From Onthophagus taurus (lineage: Eukaryota; Arthropoda; Insecta; Coleoptera; Scarabaeidae): 64,000 nucleotides of DNA. The notes under the pieces are model-generated. The model saw only the letters and a list, made by a program, of their open reading frames with translations. It had not been told where the DNA came from and ran no database searches. Both the position numbers and the translations under genes were made by a program. Each line of letters starts with the position of its first letter. The stretch's first letter is position 1. The stretch is from the NCBI RefSeq assembly GCF_036711975.1, contig NW_027248940.1, positions 4,588,001-4,652,000 on the forward strand, written 5' to 3'. Shown here one piece after another: positions 55,647 to 64,000 of the stretch.

Positions 55647-56337
55647 ATGGCTCAGTTCAATGCATTATCATTAAACGATTTAGCCTTTTATAAAATTAAT
55701 GTAAGCATAGAGAAACGTGTAGATGTGTTAAGACTCCATCGACAATTACCATGGACTTTAGTTTTAAATTTGTGGAAAACGTGGTTCGAGATAAATTGGA
55801 ATGAATTGGGTACACATATGCACTGCCATGAAAATGCGAGTACAGCGTGCATAGAGTTTGAAATATTCACACATAAAATGGATCATAAGATTCAATGTGA
55901 CCTATTCAGGGAACCACAATTGTACAGGTAAATTAGAAATTAAATAAAATGTATAAAATTATATAAAATTTTAACAAATCTTTAGGGATGATTTATTCTT
56001 CCAAATATATGGGAATGATGAACGTGGAGAAGTGTGTGTATAGGTTGCATACTACGAAACTGAACATGGACGTGTATGTGGGGAGTGCTTCGCAGATTAC
56101 GAGTGGCATATTGTATGGGAAAGTAACTTTTACCGAAATAAAGACGGATAAATAACGAAATGAAGACACTGAAAAAGTTGTAAGATTCGAACATAAAACT
56201 ATTAATAAATATGGGTTTATCGATTTAGTGGAAAATAAAGCTATGTGGTGCGCGTTCTGTTTGAAACGTTCACATTTTAAATTTGTTTTAAGACATTATT
56301 GTTTCGAAAAGGTTCATGAATTTTTAGAGGGTTTTTA
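55647..56337 (+). pseudogene. Unrecognised two-exon gene, broken
   Basis: ATG 55647 opens 94 codons (MAQFNALSLNDLAFYKINVS; later WKTWFEINWNELGTHMHCH) to a donor GTAAAT at 55929. A 56-base intron ends CTTTAG at about 55984, and reading continues in phase: DDLFFQIYGNDERGEVCV, then TAG, VAYYETEHGRVCGECFADYEW, a frameshift near 56150, and FIDLVENKAMWCAFCLKRSHF...CFEKVHEFLEGF to a stop at about 56337. Two Cys pairs (CGEC, CAFC) suggest metal binding. I do not recognise the family. It lies between a Penelope remnant and Harbinger-2 and could be a host gene copy or a transposon passenger. The stop and shift indicate a pseudogene. Confidence 0.5.
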
Positions 56338-56766
56338 ATAAACATTTGTCATTTAAGTAGTTATGTATTAAATTTAAGTAGTTTTTGTATTGGGGATTAA
56401 AAATAGTAACATAATTAAAAAAAAACATTATATCTCAATGATATTGTCTTTAGGTATCCAACTGTTAAGGCGCGTTCTCACGAGTCAAGTTTAGTTGATC
56501 AACGAAAGTTGAATAAAAACTGTAGTGAGAACCTTTCTTTCAATAGAGTTGATCAAGAAAAGTTTGATCCAGTCAAACTTTTGTCGTTCAGGTGAGGAGT
56601 CATCACGAATTGCTTTCAAGTTGAAACTTGTCTTGAAACGTGTGAACTAGGCAGTCGTCTTTTGTCGACTGCGTAGTACGCTTGCACTGGCCGCGTCACA
56701 CGTGCTTGTGTTATTTTTGATGTAAGATATTATTTAAAATTACCAATAATAAAATAGTTTAAAAGA

Positions 56767-58690
56767 ATGAGTCTCAAGTGGTCTGAAAGTGTTATGATGA
56801 AATTTTTGGAACTATATCATAAGCATGATTGTCTTTGAAACCACCGAACGGATAAATATAAAAATAAAGATGCACGACAAATTGCTTTGGGTTCTATTGT
56901 CAAGGAAATGGAAATTTCTGGTCTTACTATTGCTGATCTGAAGAACAAAATCAAGACTATTAGAACGATGTATAAAAAAGAACATTCATTGGTTTGCAAA
57001 TCAATAAAAAGTGGAATGGGAACAGAGGAACTGTACGTGCCAAAATTATTTTGGTATAAAAGAGCAGATATATTTCGAAACGGTGTTACAAATACAAGAG
57101 TCACTTCATCAAATTTAGTAAGTATACTTTTCATTCTTTATTTTTTTTACATTAACTATTAATTATTCATCGTCGGGTATCATATTCATTTGCCAGGGCA
57201 CAGCACCATGTCCGGAAAAATATTCGGCATATTCATCACGCACATGAGACGCTAATGTTGTGTAGTTGCGACTTCCTAAACTAACTTGCAAATTAACTAA
57301 ACCATTGGCTTCAGTACTTTGTGTTCTCCAAGAACCTAGTATAATTTGCCTGGTGTTCAGATCCTCCTTATCATAAGAGCCTGTTGGTGTATATTTTTCA
57401 CCAGAACTCATTTTTAGCCAATTATGTATTGCTAAAGCTGCTTTAACAATTGCGTCCACATTGGTAATTCTAACCGCTATAGGTCGTTCAAAGACTCTGA
57501 ATCTAGAAACCAAAATTCCAAATGCATTTTCAACAATGCGACGAGCTCTTGATAAGCGATAGTTAAATATTTTTTGTTTTCTAGATAGATTAGTACTTCT
57601 TCCAAATGGTTTTAAAATGTAGGTTCTTAAGGGGAAAGCATTGTCAGCTACAAATACTCCACCTTTTGGAAAATTCAACTTATTCCTAATATCTTCTAAT
57701 GCTGCATTGAAAGAAGATTTTGCAAAAACGGCAGCATCATTTGCTCGTCCATTTGTGCCTATATCGAAATAGCGAAAACAATAGTTTGCGTCAACGCGCG
57801 CAAACAAAATTAAGCTGTATGTGCCTTTGTAATTAAAATACTCTGATCCACTGTGAGGGGCATTTCGTATCACGATATGTTTTCCATCTAACGCACCACA
57901 ATAGTTAGGAAAATTCCATCGAAAGTAGTATTCCCTTTGAATTGTCTTCCATTCGTCCTCATTTTGTGGCACCTGTAACAAAAAAAATATTTTTTCATGT
58001 TGCTGCATATTTAATACATGTTTTAATAATATGAAGTATGTTGATATAGTTCTATTTCTCTTTTAGAATTTACAATCTGATGACGCTGAAAATGAAGCAG
58101 AAACCCAAGATGAAAATGTATTTCCTGCATCAACATCTGCATCTGTTACTGTTGAAAATGGTAATACACAGAAGGACGCGATGCATTCAGAAAAGACAGA
58201 AACTGCCAATCAGTCTACTAAAAAACAATCAAAGACAACAAATGTCTTTTGTGTTCCTCTGAGCCGTAAACGGAAAATATCTGGAAACGAAAATATTTCA
58301 ACTATATGTGCAGCAATTGATAAACTTGATGAAGTAGTGCAAAGAAATAAAAGTAATGTTGATGATGAATTCGACATATTTGCGAAATATATCGCTGTCC
58401 AGCTAAAACAGATGCCTCTTTACGATGCAATCATCTGTCAGGAACAAATTGAAAGTGTAATAAGACAAAAGCGATTGCAGGCACCTTGTCAATATCAGAA
58501 CACTCCATCACCAGCGTTTTCACCTTCTCAGTATCATTCATCTCCATCGCCATCGCTTTCAAACAACATGGACGGAGAATATTGGTCGTCGTCGGTTTCA
58601 AATCAATTGTGCGATAGACAACAATGCGGCGAGGATTTGCAGGAGTCATCTAATATAGTTACCGAAGCTTTAAAAAGTGTCTTAGACTAA
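56767..58690 (+). pseudogene. Harbinger-2 MADF/BESS gene, two exons, one nonsense codon
   Basis: Exon 1 (56767-57117) starts MSLKWSESVMMKFLELYHKHDCL and then meets TGA at 56836-56838 where a Trp is expected; beyond it NHRTDKYKNKDARQIAL...ADLKNKIKTIRTMYKKEHSLV and ELYVPKLFWYKRADIF complete a MADF-like Myb/SANT domain. The donor is GTAAGT at 57118. Exon 2 (58067-58690, acceptor TTTTAG) joins in phase and holds an acidic linker, a basic KRKR patch (possible nuclear localisation signal) and a BESS-like segment (FDIFAKYIAVQLKQMPLYDAIICQEQIESVI). Apart from the single stop the 324-residue protein is complete. Confidence 0.83.
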
Positions 58691-59190
58691 ATTTTGTACT
58701 TTAAAATTAAATACATTTTTATACTTACTTTAATAAAATCTTGCAAAGCATCGTATATTGCCGTACAAACTTCTCCCAAAAAATTTGAAATGGTATTTTT
58801 AGGTACTCGGTATACGGAAGCAAGCGTGGAAAATGAATCTCCCGTAGCTAAATATCTTAAAGTTACTTGCAGCTTTAATTTTGGTGGGATTGCTTGTCGC
58901 ATCACTGTGTCTTGTTTTTTTATGCAATCATGAACTTTCGACAACAGTTCGTCAAATTTTTCTTCAGACATTCTTAAATGATTTCTATATTCGTCTTTGT
59001 CCTCTAATGCTAGCTCCTTCAGCAAGGTTTCCGATGCTCCCAAATTATCTCTCCTTAAAATCCACTGCCTCACCCAAAAACGATGTTTCTTACGACTTTT
59101 GTTCATATTACATAAAATTATTTTCAGTTCTTGTATTAACAAAACTGCAGTCATCTGTACACATTCACGCACAACTACATTCGATGCCAT
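57163..59190 (-). CDS. Harbinger-2 transposase, two exons, apparently intact
   Basis: Exon 1 (59190-58729) from ATG: MASNVVVRECVQMTAVLL, then WVRQWILRRDNLGASETLL, the helical FDELLSKVHDCIKKQDTVMR and LQVTLRYLATGDSFSTLA, ending FIK at donor GTAAGT. Exon 2 (57972-57163, acceptor TTACAG) continues in phase with VPQNEDEWKTI and the catalytic core: NYCGALDGKHIVI, VDANYCFRYFDIG, NDAAVF, VADNAFPLRTYIL and RRIVENAFGILVSRF, then a C-terminal tail. 423 residues, normal length, with the D-D-E positions present. MADF exon 2 is in its intron on the opposite strand. Confidence 0.9.
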
Positions 59191-59337
59191 TTTAAAACTG
59201 AAACGGTCGATCAGTTTCTATTGATGTGTGTGAACAAAATTTTATTCAAGTCGTATTCAAGTTTTGTTGATAAACTTTAGTCGATCAACCAAAATCATCA
59301 TGAATTCATTCTCATGAATCATGAGAACGCGCCTTTA

Positions 59338-59730
59338 TGGAATGAATCGAATCCTAACTACTTAACGAACACTTTATTGTTTAATAAAAATAAAGATATT
59401 TTCTTTGTACTTATAGTGGTTGTTTTATTTCTAATACGCAGCTTTAAATGTTCTTTACATGTTAAGTACTGAATCAAAAAATTATATCTAAAAACAGATT
59501 TACAACAAATTTTTCTTCCTTTTCTAAAAATCTAATTGACTTGTCACAAAATCAAAGTAATAAACATTCTAAAATGTAGAAAACTTGAAAATTAAAATTG
59601 AATAGATTAAAAAATAAAAAAATTTTACTATAAAATAGAATCTAAATTTGAAGAATGAAATTAATTTCAAATAAGAATGAAAATAAATTAGAAATAGAAT
59701 TAGGTGTGGGGTTGGGGAAACCAAAAATGG
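59338..59730. other. About 390 A+T-rich bases without a gene
   Basis: No convincing frame, repeat or RNA seen. It ends at the tail of LINE-5. Confidence 0.4.
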
Positions 59731-59916
59731 GTTATTTATTTATTTATTTTTATTTATTTATTCGTTTCGGGATGCAGACAGGTTACCCCAATAAAGCATC
59801 CACTAAACTTACAAGCAAAATACAGATATAACATAATAAGTCCCAAACTATGAAGCTAAACAGACATGAAAGAAAAAAAAACAAAAATACAATCCAAAAG
59901 CAACAACTAAAAGTAA

Positions 59917-60122
59917 TATAAGTACGAAGGCTTTCACGGCCGGTGTGAATTAAACTAAGATAAGAACTAAAACTAGAACTAACACTAGAAACTTTCGGGT
60001 TTTGCCGTGCGTCTTTTAATAAAAGGTTTGACGTTTCGGATGCCATGTTGCAACCTTCTTCAGAAACTGGTTCGAAGTGAAGTTTCTAGTGTTAGTTCTA
60101 GTTTTAGTTCTAATCTTAGTTT
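59917..60122 (-). mobile_element. 206-bp hammerhead-bearing insert with 12-bp target duplication
   Basis: AACTAAAAGTAA occurs at 59905-59916 and 60123-60134. Between them two inverted arms (AACTAAGAT(A)AGAACTAAAA at left, its complement at right) flank a core with hammerhead C. It encodes no protein and resembles a short non-autonomous Penelope/retrozyme-like retrocopy. Confidence 0.65.
60026..60067 (-). ncRNA. Hammerhead ribozyme motif C
   Basis: Minus strand: stem I GTTT, core CTGAAGA, A, stem II GGTTGC-AACATG-GCATCC (one mismatch), core GAAA, minimal stem III CG, cleavage triplet GTC, stem I partner AAAC. All invariant positions fit CUGANGA...GAAA...NUH. It sits in the 206-bp insert in LINE-5. 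Confidence 0.72.
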
Positions 60123-60707
60123 AACTAAAAGTAAATTTCAACTCAAAATTTCAGTCAATGTTGGAAAGCACCATACATTTCTTTTTAAACGACACAAAAG
60201 AATAATTAAAAATATCAATCGACTGGCAAACTTTATTATAACAATTTAATATGCGCAGGATAGGCGAATTAGTATACGCATTAGACGCCGAAGAAGGTAT
60301 CTAAACAAAAAACTATCGCGAGTGCGATATTGCGGGACATTAAAACTTATTAAAGATAAGAATTCTGGGTTATCAATAAGCCCGGTAACCAGTTTATATA
60401 ATAAACACAAGTCCCTCACAAATCTACGGCGAGGCAGAGAAATCAATCCGAACACCGTACAAGCAACCGAGTACTCACAATAAAGTAAGTGAAATTTATG
60501 AGCTAGAAACCTAACAAAACGACGCTGAACCAACTCCAAACGGTCAATGTATATGTGATACATTGGATTCCAAACCACCGAGCAAAAAGATAGAATACTA
60601 TTAACATATGAAAAGAAAAGTATGGCGGCTGAGTGAGGAGTGCTTTGTTTCGCTCCGCCGTATTTTGTTTGTGACGGGGAAGTTATTATTGTTTATTATT
60701 TACACGA

Positions 60708-61384
60708 TGGCTGATAAGACTCGGGCAGCGCAGGAGAAAAAAGATTTTGTGAAATCTTGTGTGATCGAAATTATTAAAGACGTTGATTTCTTAAATGTTC
60801 TACGAGATATTATTTCTAAGGAAGTGGAACGGGTTTTTTCCGAAAAAATCAGGTTCCTTGAAGACCGTGTTGAGCAGTTGAACCATGAAAACAGTGAGTT
60901 CACCTTAAAATGCGATGATTTAGAGCAATACTCGCGGCGATCTAATGTTCGTATAAAGGGATTAAAAAAGTGCCAGTCTAGTGAAGTCGAAGATAAAGTT
61001 CTTGAGCTGATTAACGGCAGTTTGAACATCAACATGGCGCGTAATTTGATTGATCGGTGTCATGCAGTTGGTCAACCTACGAAACACGGTACGCAAACTA
61101 TCCTCGTTAAATTTGTGAGCTATCGAGAACGAAGAATGGTCATGCACAACAGGAAACTGCTTAAAGGTAAAAATATCTCAATTGTGGAGGATCTGACGAA
61201 GGTGCGCCATCGGTTGTATCAAGAAGCGGTGAAAAAATTTAATTACAGAGCTGTTTGGTCCTTGGGTGGGAACATCTTTGTGAACAAGAATGACATTAAA
61301 TTTAAAATTAAGTCGCTCGCTGATTTGGATAAATTAGGGTGCTCTGAGTTGCTTGAGGAAGGGAAGAAAAATAAAATGAAATAA
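60708..61384 (+). CDS. LINE-4 ORF1 protein
   Basis: The ATG at 60708 (MADKTRAAQEKKDFVKSCV) is preferred to the upstream in-frame ATG at 60608, which lies in LINE-5 sequence. The protein has 225 residues: an N-terminal helix, a coiled coil (VFSEKIRFLEDRVEQLNHENSEF), an RRM-like domain (SRRSNVRIKGLKK, ILVKFVSYRERRMVM) and a C-terminal domain (VEDLTKVRHRLYQEAVKKF). This is the trimerising, nucleic-acid-binding ORF1p layout shared with L1-type elements, acting in the retrotransposition RNP. Confidence 0.82.
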
Positions 61385-61542
61385 ATTAAAATAAATAAAT
61401 GAATAAACTTCTTAAATGTAGCTGTATGTGGTTACGGCGGAGAGGAGACTAGGTATTTCGTGCCTCTCTTTGTTCTTTATTTTGTTTTTTTTCTTTTTGT
61501 TAATTTTGTCTGTATATAGAATAACTTTAGTTTATTATTTGT

Positions 61543-64000
61543 ATGCATTTGATACGCCTTGCACATCTGAATGTCAGATCGCTTTTGCCTAAATTAGTAG
61601 ATGTTAAAACTATATTATGTGATAATCATTTTGATGTTTTGGTTTTGACCGAAACGTGGTTGAATCCAAATACTGAGTACGATTTTGGATTTGATGGTTA
61701 TAGAATTGTCAGATTTGATAGGACTGATCGTGGTGGTGGTGTTGCGATAGTCTTCCGTGATTACTTTGACTATAAACCTATTGCGGTTGGTGGTGATATT
61801 GAGCAGGCCTGGCTTCAATTTTTCTTTCCTAAGTCCTCTATTTTTGTCGGTGGGATATACAGAACGCCTCACATTAATTGTAGAGACTTTTTGAGTAGTG
61901 TTGAGGAAGTATACACTACTTGTGTTGCTGAAACCGAAAACATATTTTGTTTGGGTGACTTGAACATCGATCTTCTGAACGTGAATGGTCCATTTATTAA
62001 CCTGTTTCATGAATTCTTGGATGTATGCTCGGCTGTGCAACTAATAGGTGATCCGGCTGTTATGACATTGTTGGATGTCATCGTCACATCTTGCTGTCGT
62101 TTGGTGAGTGTTAGTGGTGTATTGCCGTGTGATTTGTCTGATCATGACTTGATTTTTCGCGAAATAGATTTGAAGGTACCTAAGATTCCTCCTCGGTTAT
62201 TAACCGTGCGTATGCTGCGTGGTGTCGATGAGTGTGCTTTCAATAGCGATCTGCAGTCGGTGCCTTTTCACAAAATATTTTTCATGGATAACATTAATTG
62301 TAAAGTTCAAAACTTTAATAACTTGTTGCTGGCTTTATTTGACAGACATGCCCCTTTAACCGTAAGGAGGTTTACCAAAAAGGTCGTACCTTGGTTAACA
62401 CCAAATATTAAATTGCTTATGGACGAACGTGATAGGGCAAAGAATAAATACAAGCGTACTCGTTCAGGTGCTGATTGGGTTGCTTATAAGGAGCTGAGGA
62501 ATTTTACTACAACCTGCATTAGAAGAGAAAGAAAATCATATCTGGAATTTTTATATCAGACGTCTCGGGGTGCTGAACTGTGGAAACAATTGAATCATTT
62601 GGGTATTTGTGGTACGAAATGTTCACAGCACATCTCTGCTCACTTGAATCGACCAGATGAGGTTAACGATTTCTTTATTGATTCAGTCCCTTCTTTGAAC
62701 CTTGCAAGGCGTTTCAGTTTTAATGACTTACCGCCTTTAAATTTGATTCAAACTAATTTTAAGTTTGTCTTTGTATCCGAAGCTGATGTAATAAAAGCTA
62801 TTTCCTCAATTTCTTCTAGAGCTGCCGGTGCTGATAATATCAGTATGAGTATGTTGAATATGTGTCTTCCATTTATATTACCCTACTTGACACATTTACT
62901 CAATGTTTGCATTGAAACTTCGGATGTACCTGACTGTTGGAAGTTGTCAATTGTGGTTCCTATCCCAAAAAAACGTGACCCATCTGAGCCTAAAGATCTG
63001 CGGCCGATTAGCATATTGCCAATTTTATCTAAAGTTCTGGAAAGAATTATGTTTAATCAGTTGCATCAATTTGTTCAACTTAATAATATTTTACCGAAGC
63101 ATCAATCTGGTTTTCGTAGAAACCATAGCTGCGGTACTGCTCTTCTCAAGGTAACTAATGATACTTTACAGGCTCGAGATAAAGGATTATGTACGTTGGT
63201 AGTCTTGTTGGATTTTAGTAGAGCTTTTGATAGTGTTTGTCATGACTTGCTTGTGGAATTGTTAAAGTATATTGGCTTCAGTGAATCCGCTTTAAACTTA
63301 ATTGAAAATTATTTAAATAATAGGCATCAGTCGGTTAGAATCGGTGATGCTTTGTCTGAATTTCGCTGTTTGAGCAAGGGTGTACCACAAGGTACTATTT
63401 TAGGGCCTATTCTATTTTCTTTATATACATCTCAAATCGTTAGGGGGTTAAATCATTGTGAGTACTATATGTATGCGGATGACTTGCAGATGTATGTTTC
63501 CTTTGATCCACGCGACTTCGCGTTGGGTATTACGAATATGCAAAAAGACCTTGATTACATTCATAAAGTGGCTCGGGAATACGGTCTACATCTTAATCCG
63601 AGTAAATCCAATGCTATACTTTTTGGAAATTCCGCTATATGTAATGGTTTTCGGGAAAGTATTGATTTGCAAATTGATGGTTGTAACATTCCTTTGGTTA
63701 GTGAGGTAAAGAATTTGGGTATGATTATGGACAACAGTTTTCGCTATAAGAAGCATGTCTCCAACTGTATATCCAGGGCTTATTATCATCTGAGGATGTT
63801 GTTTCCTCATCGACACTACCTTGGTATTCATCTGAAAAAGGTGTTGTGCGAAGCCTCTGTGTTGGCTCAATTCACTTATTGTGCTGAGGTCTACCATCCG
63901 TGCATTGACGTTAGCGATGTAACACGTATTCAACGAGTGCAAAATTCGTGTCTTCGGTATATATATGGAATTAGAAAATATAACAGAATATCTTATAAAC
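61543..64000 (+). CDS. LINE-4 ORF2 (AP endonuclease + RT), open to the window edge
   Basis: ATG 61543 opens 819 codons with no stop before the edge. Endonuclease: LAHLNVRSLLPKL, LTETWLN, RGGGVAIVFRD, GGIYRTPH, LGDLNIDLL, LLDVIVTS and SDHDLIF. RT: SSRAAGADNISMSML, PIPKKRDPSEPKDLRPISIL, HQSGFRRNHSCGTALL, VLLDFSRAFDSVCHDLL, GVPQGTILGPILFSLY and YYMYADDLQMY (YADD), continuing into the thumb (VKNLGMIMDNSFRYKKHV). All catalytic motifs are present. The C-terminus and tail lie outside the window. Confidence 0.93.
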   Translation, partial: MHLIRLAHLNVRSLLPKLVDVKTILCDNHFDVLVLTETWLNPNTEYDFGFDGYRIVRFDRTDRGGGVAIVFRDYFDYKPIAVGGDIEQAWLQFFFPKSSIFVGGIYRTPHINCRDFLSSVEEVYTTCVAETENIFCLGDLNIDLLNVNGPFINLFHEFLDVCSAVQLIGDPAVMTLLDVIVTSCCRLVSVSGVLPCDLSDHDLIFREIDLKVPKIPPRLLTVRMLRGVDECAFNSDLQSVPFHKIFFMDNINCKVQNFNNLLLALFDRHAPLTVRRFTKKVVPWLTPNIKLLMDERDRAKNKYKRTRSGADWVAYKELRNFTTTCIRRERKSYLEFLYQTSRGAELWKQLNHLGICGTKCSQHISAHLNRPDEVNDFFIDSVPSLNLARRFSFNDLPPLNLIQTNFKFVFVSEADVIKAISSISSRAAGADNISMSMLNMCLPFILPYLTHLLNVCIETSDVPDCWKLSIVVPIPKKRDPSEPKDLRPISILPILSKVLERIMFNQLHQFVQLNNILPKHQSGFRRNHSCGTALLKVTNDTLQARDKGLCTLVVLLDFSRAFDSVCHDLLVELLKYIGFSESALNLIENYLNNRHQSVRIGDALSEFRCLSKGVPQGTILGPILFSLYTSQIVRGLNHCEYYMYADDLQMYVSFDPRDFALGITNMQKDLDYIHKVAREYGLHLNPSKSNAILFGNSAICNGFRESIDLQIDGCNIPLVSEVKNLGMIMDNSFRYKKHVSNCISRAYYHLRMLFPHRHYLGIHLKKVLCEASVLAQFTYCAEVYHPCIDVSDVTRIQRVQNSCLRYIYGIRKYNRISYK

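Larger units (their letters stand above)
56468..59334. mobile_element. Harbinger-2, complete PIF/Harbinger element (2867 bp)
   Basis: TTA at 56465-56467 and 59335-59337 is the target duplication. Both termini begin AGGCGCGTTCTCA and continue with a shared subterminal GTTGATC(A/G)AC motif. It carries MADF/BESS exons on the plus strand (56767-57117, 58067-58690) and transposase exons on the minus strand (59190-58729, 57972-57163), interlocked as in Harbinger-3. Confidence 0.93.
59732..60620 (-). pseudogene. LINE-5, 3' part of a non-LTR retrotransposon
   Basis: The (TTTA)n run at 59732-59762 is the 3' tail (minus strand). The frame 60620-60246 encodes the RT C-terminus (FFSYVNSILSFCSVVWNPMYHIYIDRLELVQRRFVRFLA). 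Coding is cut at about 60620 by the 5' end of LINE-4, so the rest may lie beyond the window. The 3' UTR contains a 206-bp insert (59917-60122). Related to LINE-1 and LINE-2 by the VVWNPxY region and tail type. Confidence 0.8.
60620..64000 (+). mobile_element. LINE-4, apparently intact CR1/Jockey-group element (runs off window)
   Basis: Starts at about 60620 within LINE-5 coding sequence. A short 5' UTR (GGCGGCTGAGTGAGG...) leads to ORF1 (60708-61384), a spacer of 158 bases with no gene, and ORF2 (61543 to the window end). No stop or shift is seen, so it is the best-preserved LINE here. Confidence 0.85.

Noticed and set aside
1-64000. tRNA and rRNA genes
   Set aside because: None seen on either strand by eye; apparent TGG-start strings are retrotransposon primer-binding sites.

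Overview
The window is eukaryotic nuclear DNA from an arthropod, most likely an insect. It is A+T-rich, has short spliceosomal introns, and is packed with insect-type transposable elements: piggyBac, BEL/Pao, Ty3/gypsy of several clades, PIF/Harbinger with MADF genes, P-element/THAP, Penelope-like elements with GIY-YIG endonuclease, and CR1/Jockey-group LINEs. The species cannot be named from the sequence. Only two loci are candidates for something other than transposons: a three-exon ankyrin-repeat gene (36306-39514, minus) and an unrecognised, broken two-exon gene (55647-56337, plus).

Layout. 1-1.5 kb: right end of a piggyBac element sitting in a gypsy integrase. 1.5-2.8 kb: Harbinger fragment. 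3.6-4.4 kb: dead Tc1/mariner-like transposase. 5.1-5.7 kb: probable solo LTR. 5889-33307: one BEL/Pao element whose two halves lie 21.7 kb apart, because a minus-strand gypsy element (gypsy-2, 7661-29369, 5-bp target duplication GAGAA) landed in it. Gypsy-2 was itself hit by gypsy-1 (7996-15039, identical LTRs, duplication GGTT), by Harbinger-3 (19218-22003, duplication TTA), by a P-like element (about 22.2-24.6 kb) and by a 4.5-kb foldback element (24757-29279). Gypsy-1 was hit in its gag by a 1.3-kb non-autonomous piggyBac element (8764-10089, TTAA) made mostly of 190-bp tandem repeats.

33.9-36.3 kb: 5'-truncated LINE-1, which abuts the 3' end of the ankyrin gene. 39.9 kb: Penelope-type hammerhead ribozyme motif. 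40.5-44.3 kb: LINE-3 with a long ORF2. 44.3-51.7 kb: two Penelope-like elements joined head to head at about 50372, the first split by gypsy-3 (45619-50277, duplication AGTT). 52.0-52.8 kb: deleted LINE-2. 52.9-55.2 kb: terminal-inverted-repeat element holding two adjacent palindromes. 55.45 kb: second hammerhead. 56468-59334: complete Harbinger-2. 59.7-64.0 kb: LINE-5, carrying a 206-bp insert with a third hammerhead, interrupted by an apparently intact LINE-4 whose ORF2 runs off the right edge.

Most notable: (1) in both complete Harbinger copies and one fragment, the transposase gene and the opposite-strand MADF/BESS gene have interlocked exons, each exon 2 lying in the other gene's intron; (2) three independent minimal hammerhead ribozyme motifs; (3) a tandem-repeat piggyBac MITE inserted seamlessly in gag; (4) a small single-pass membrane-protein ORF ahead of gag in gypsy-1.
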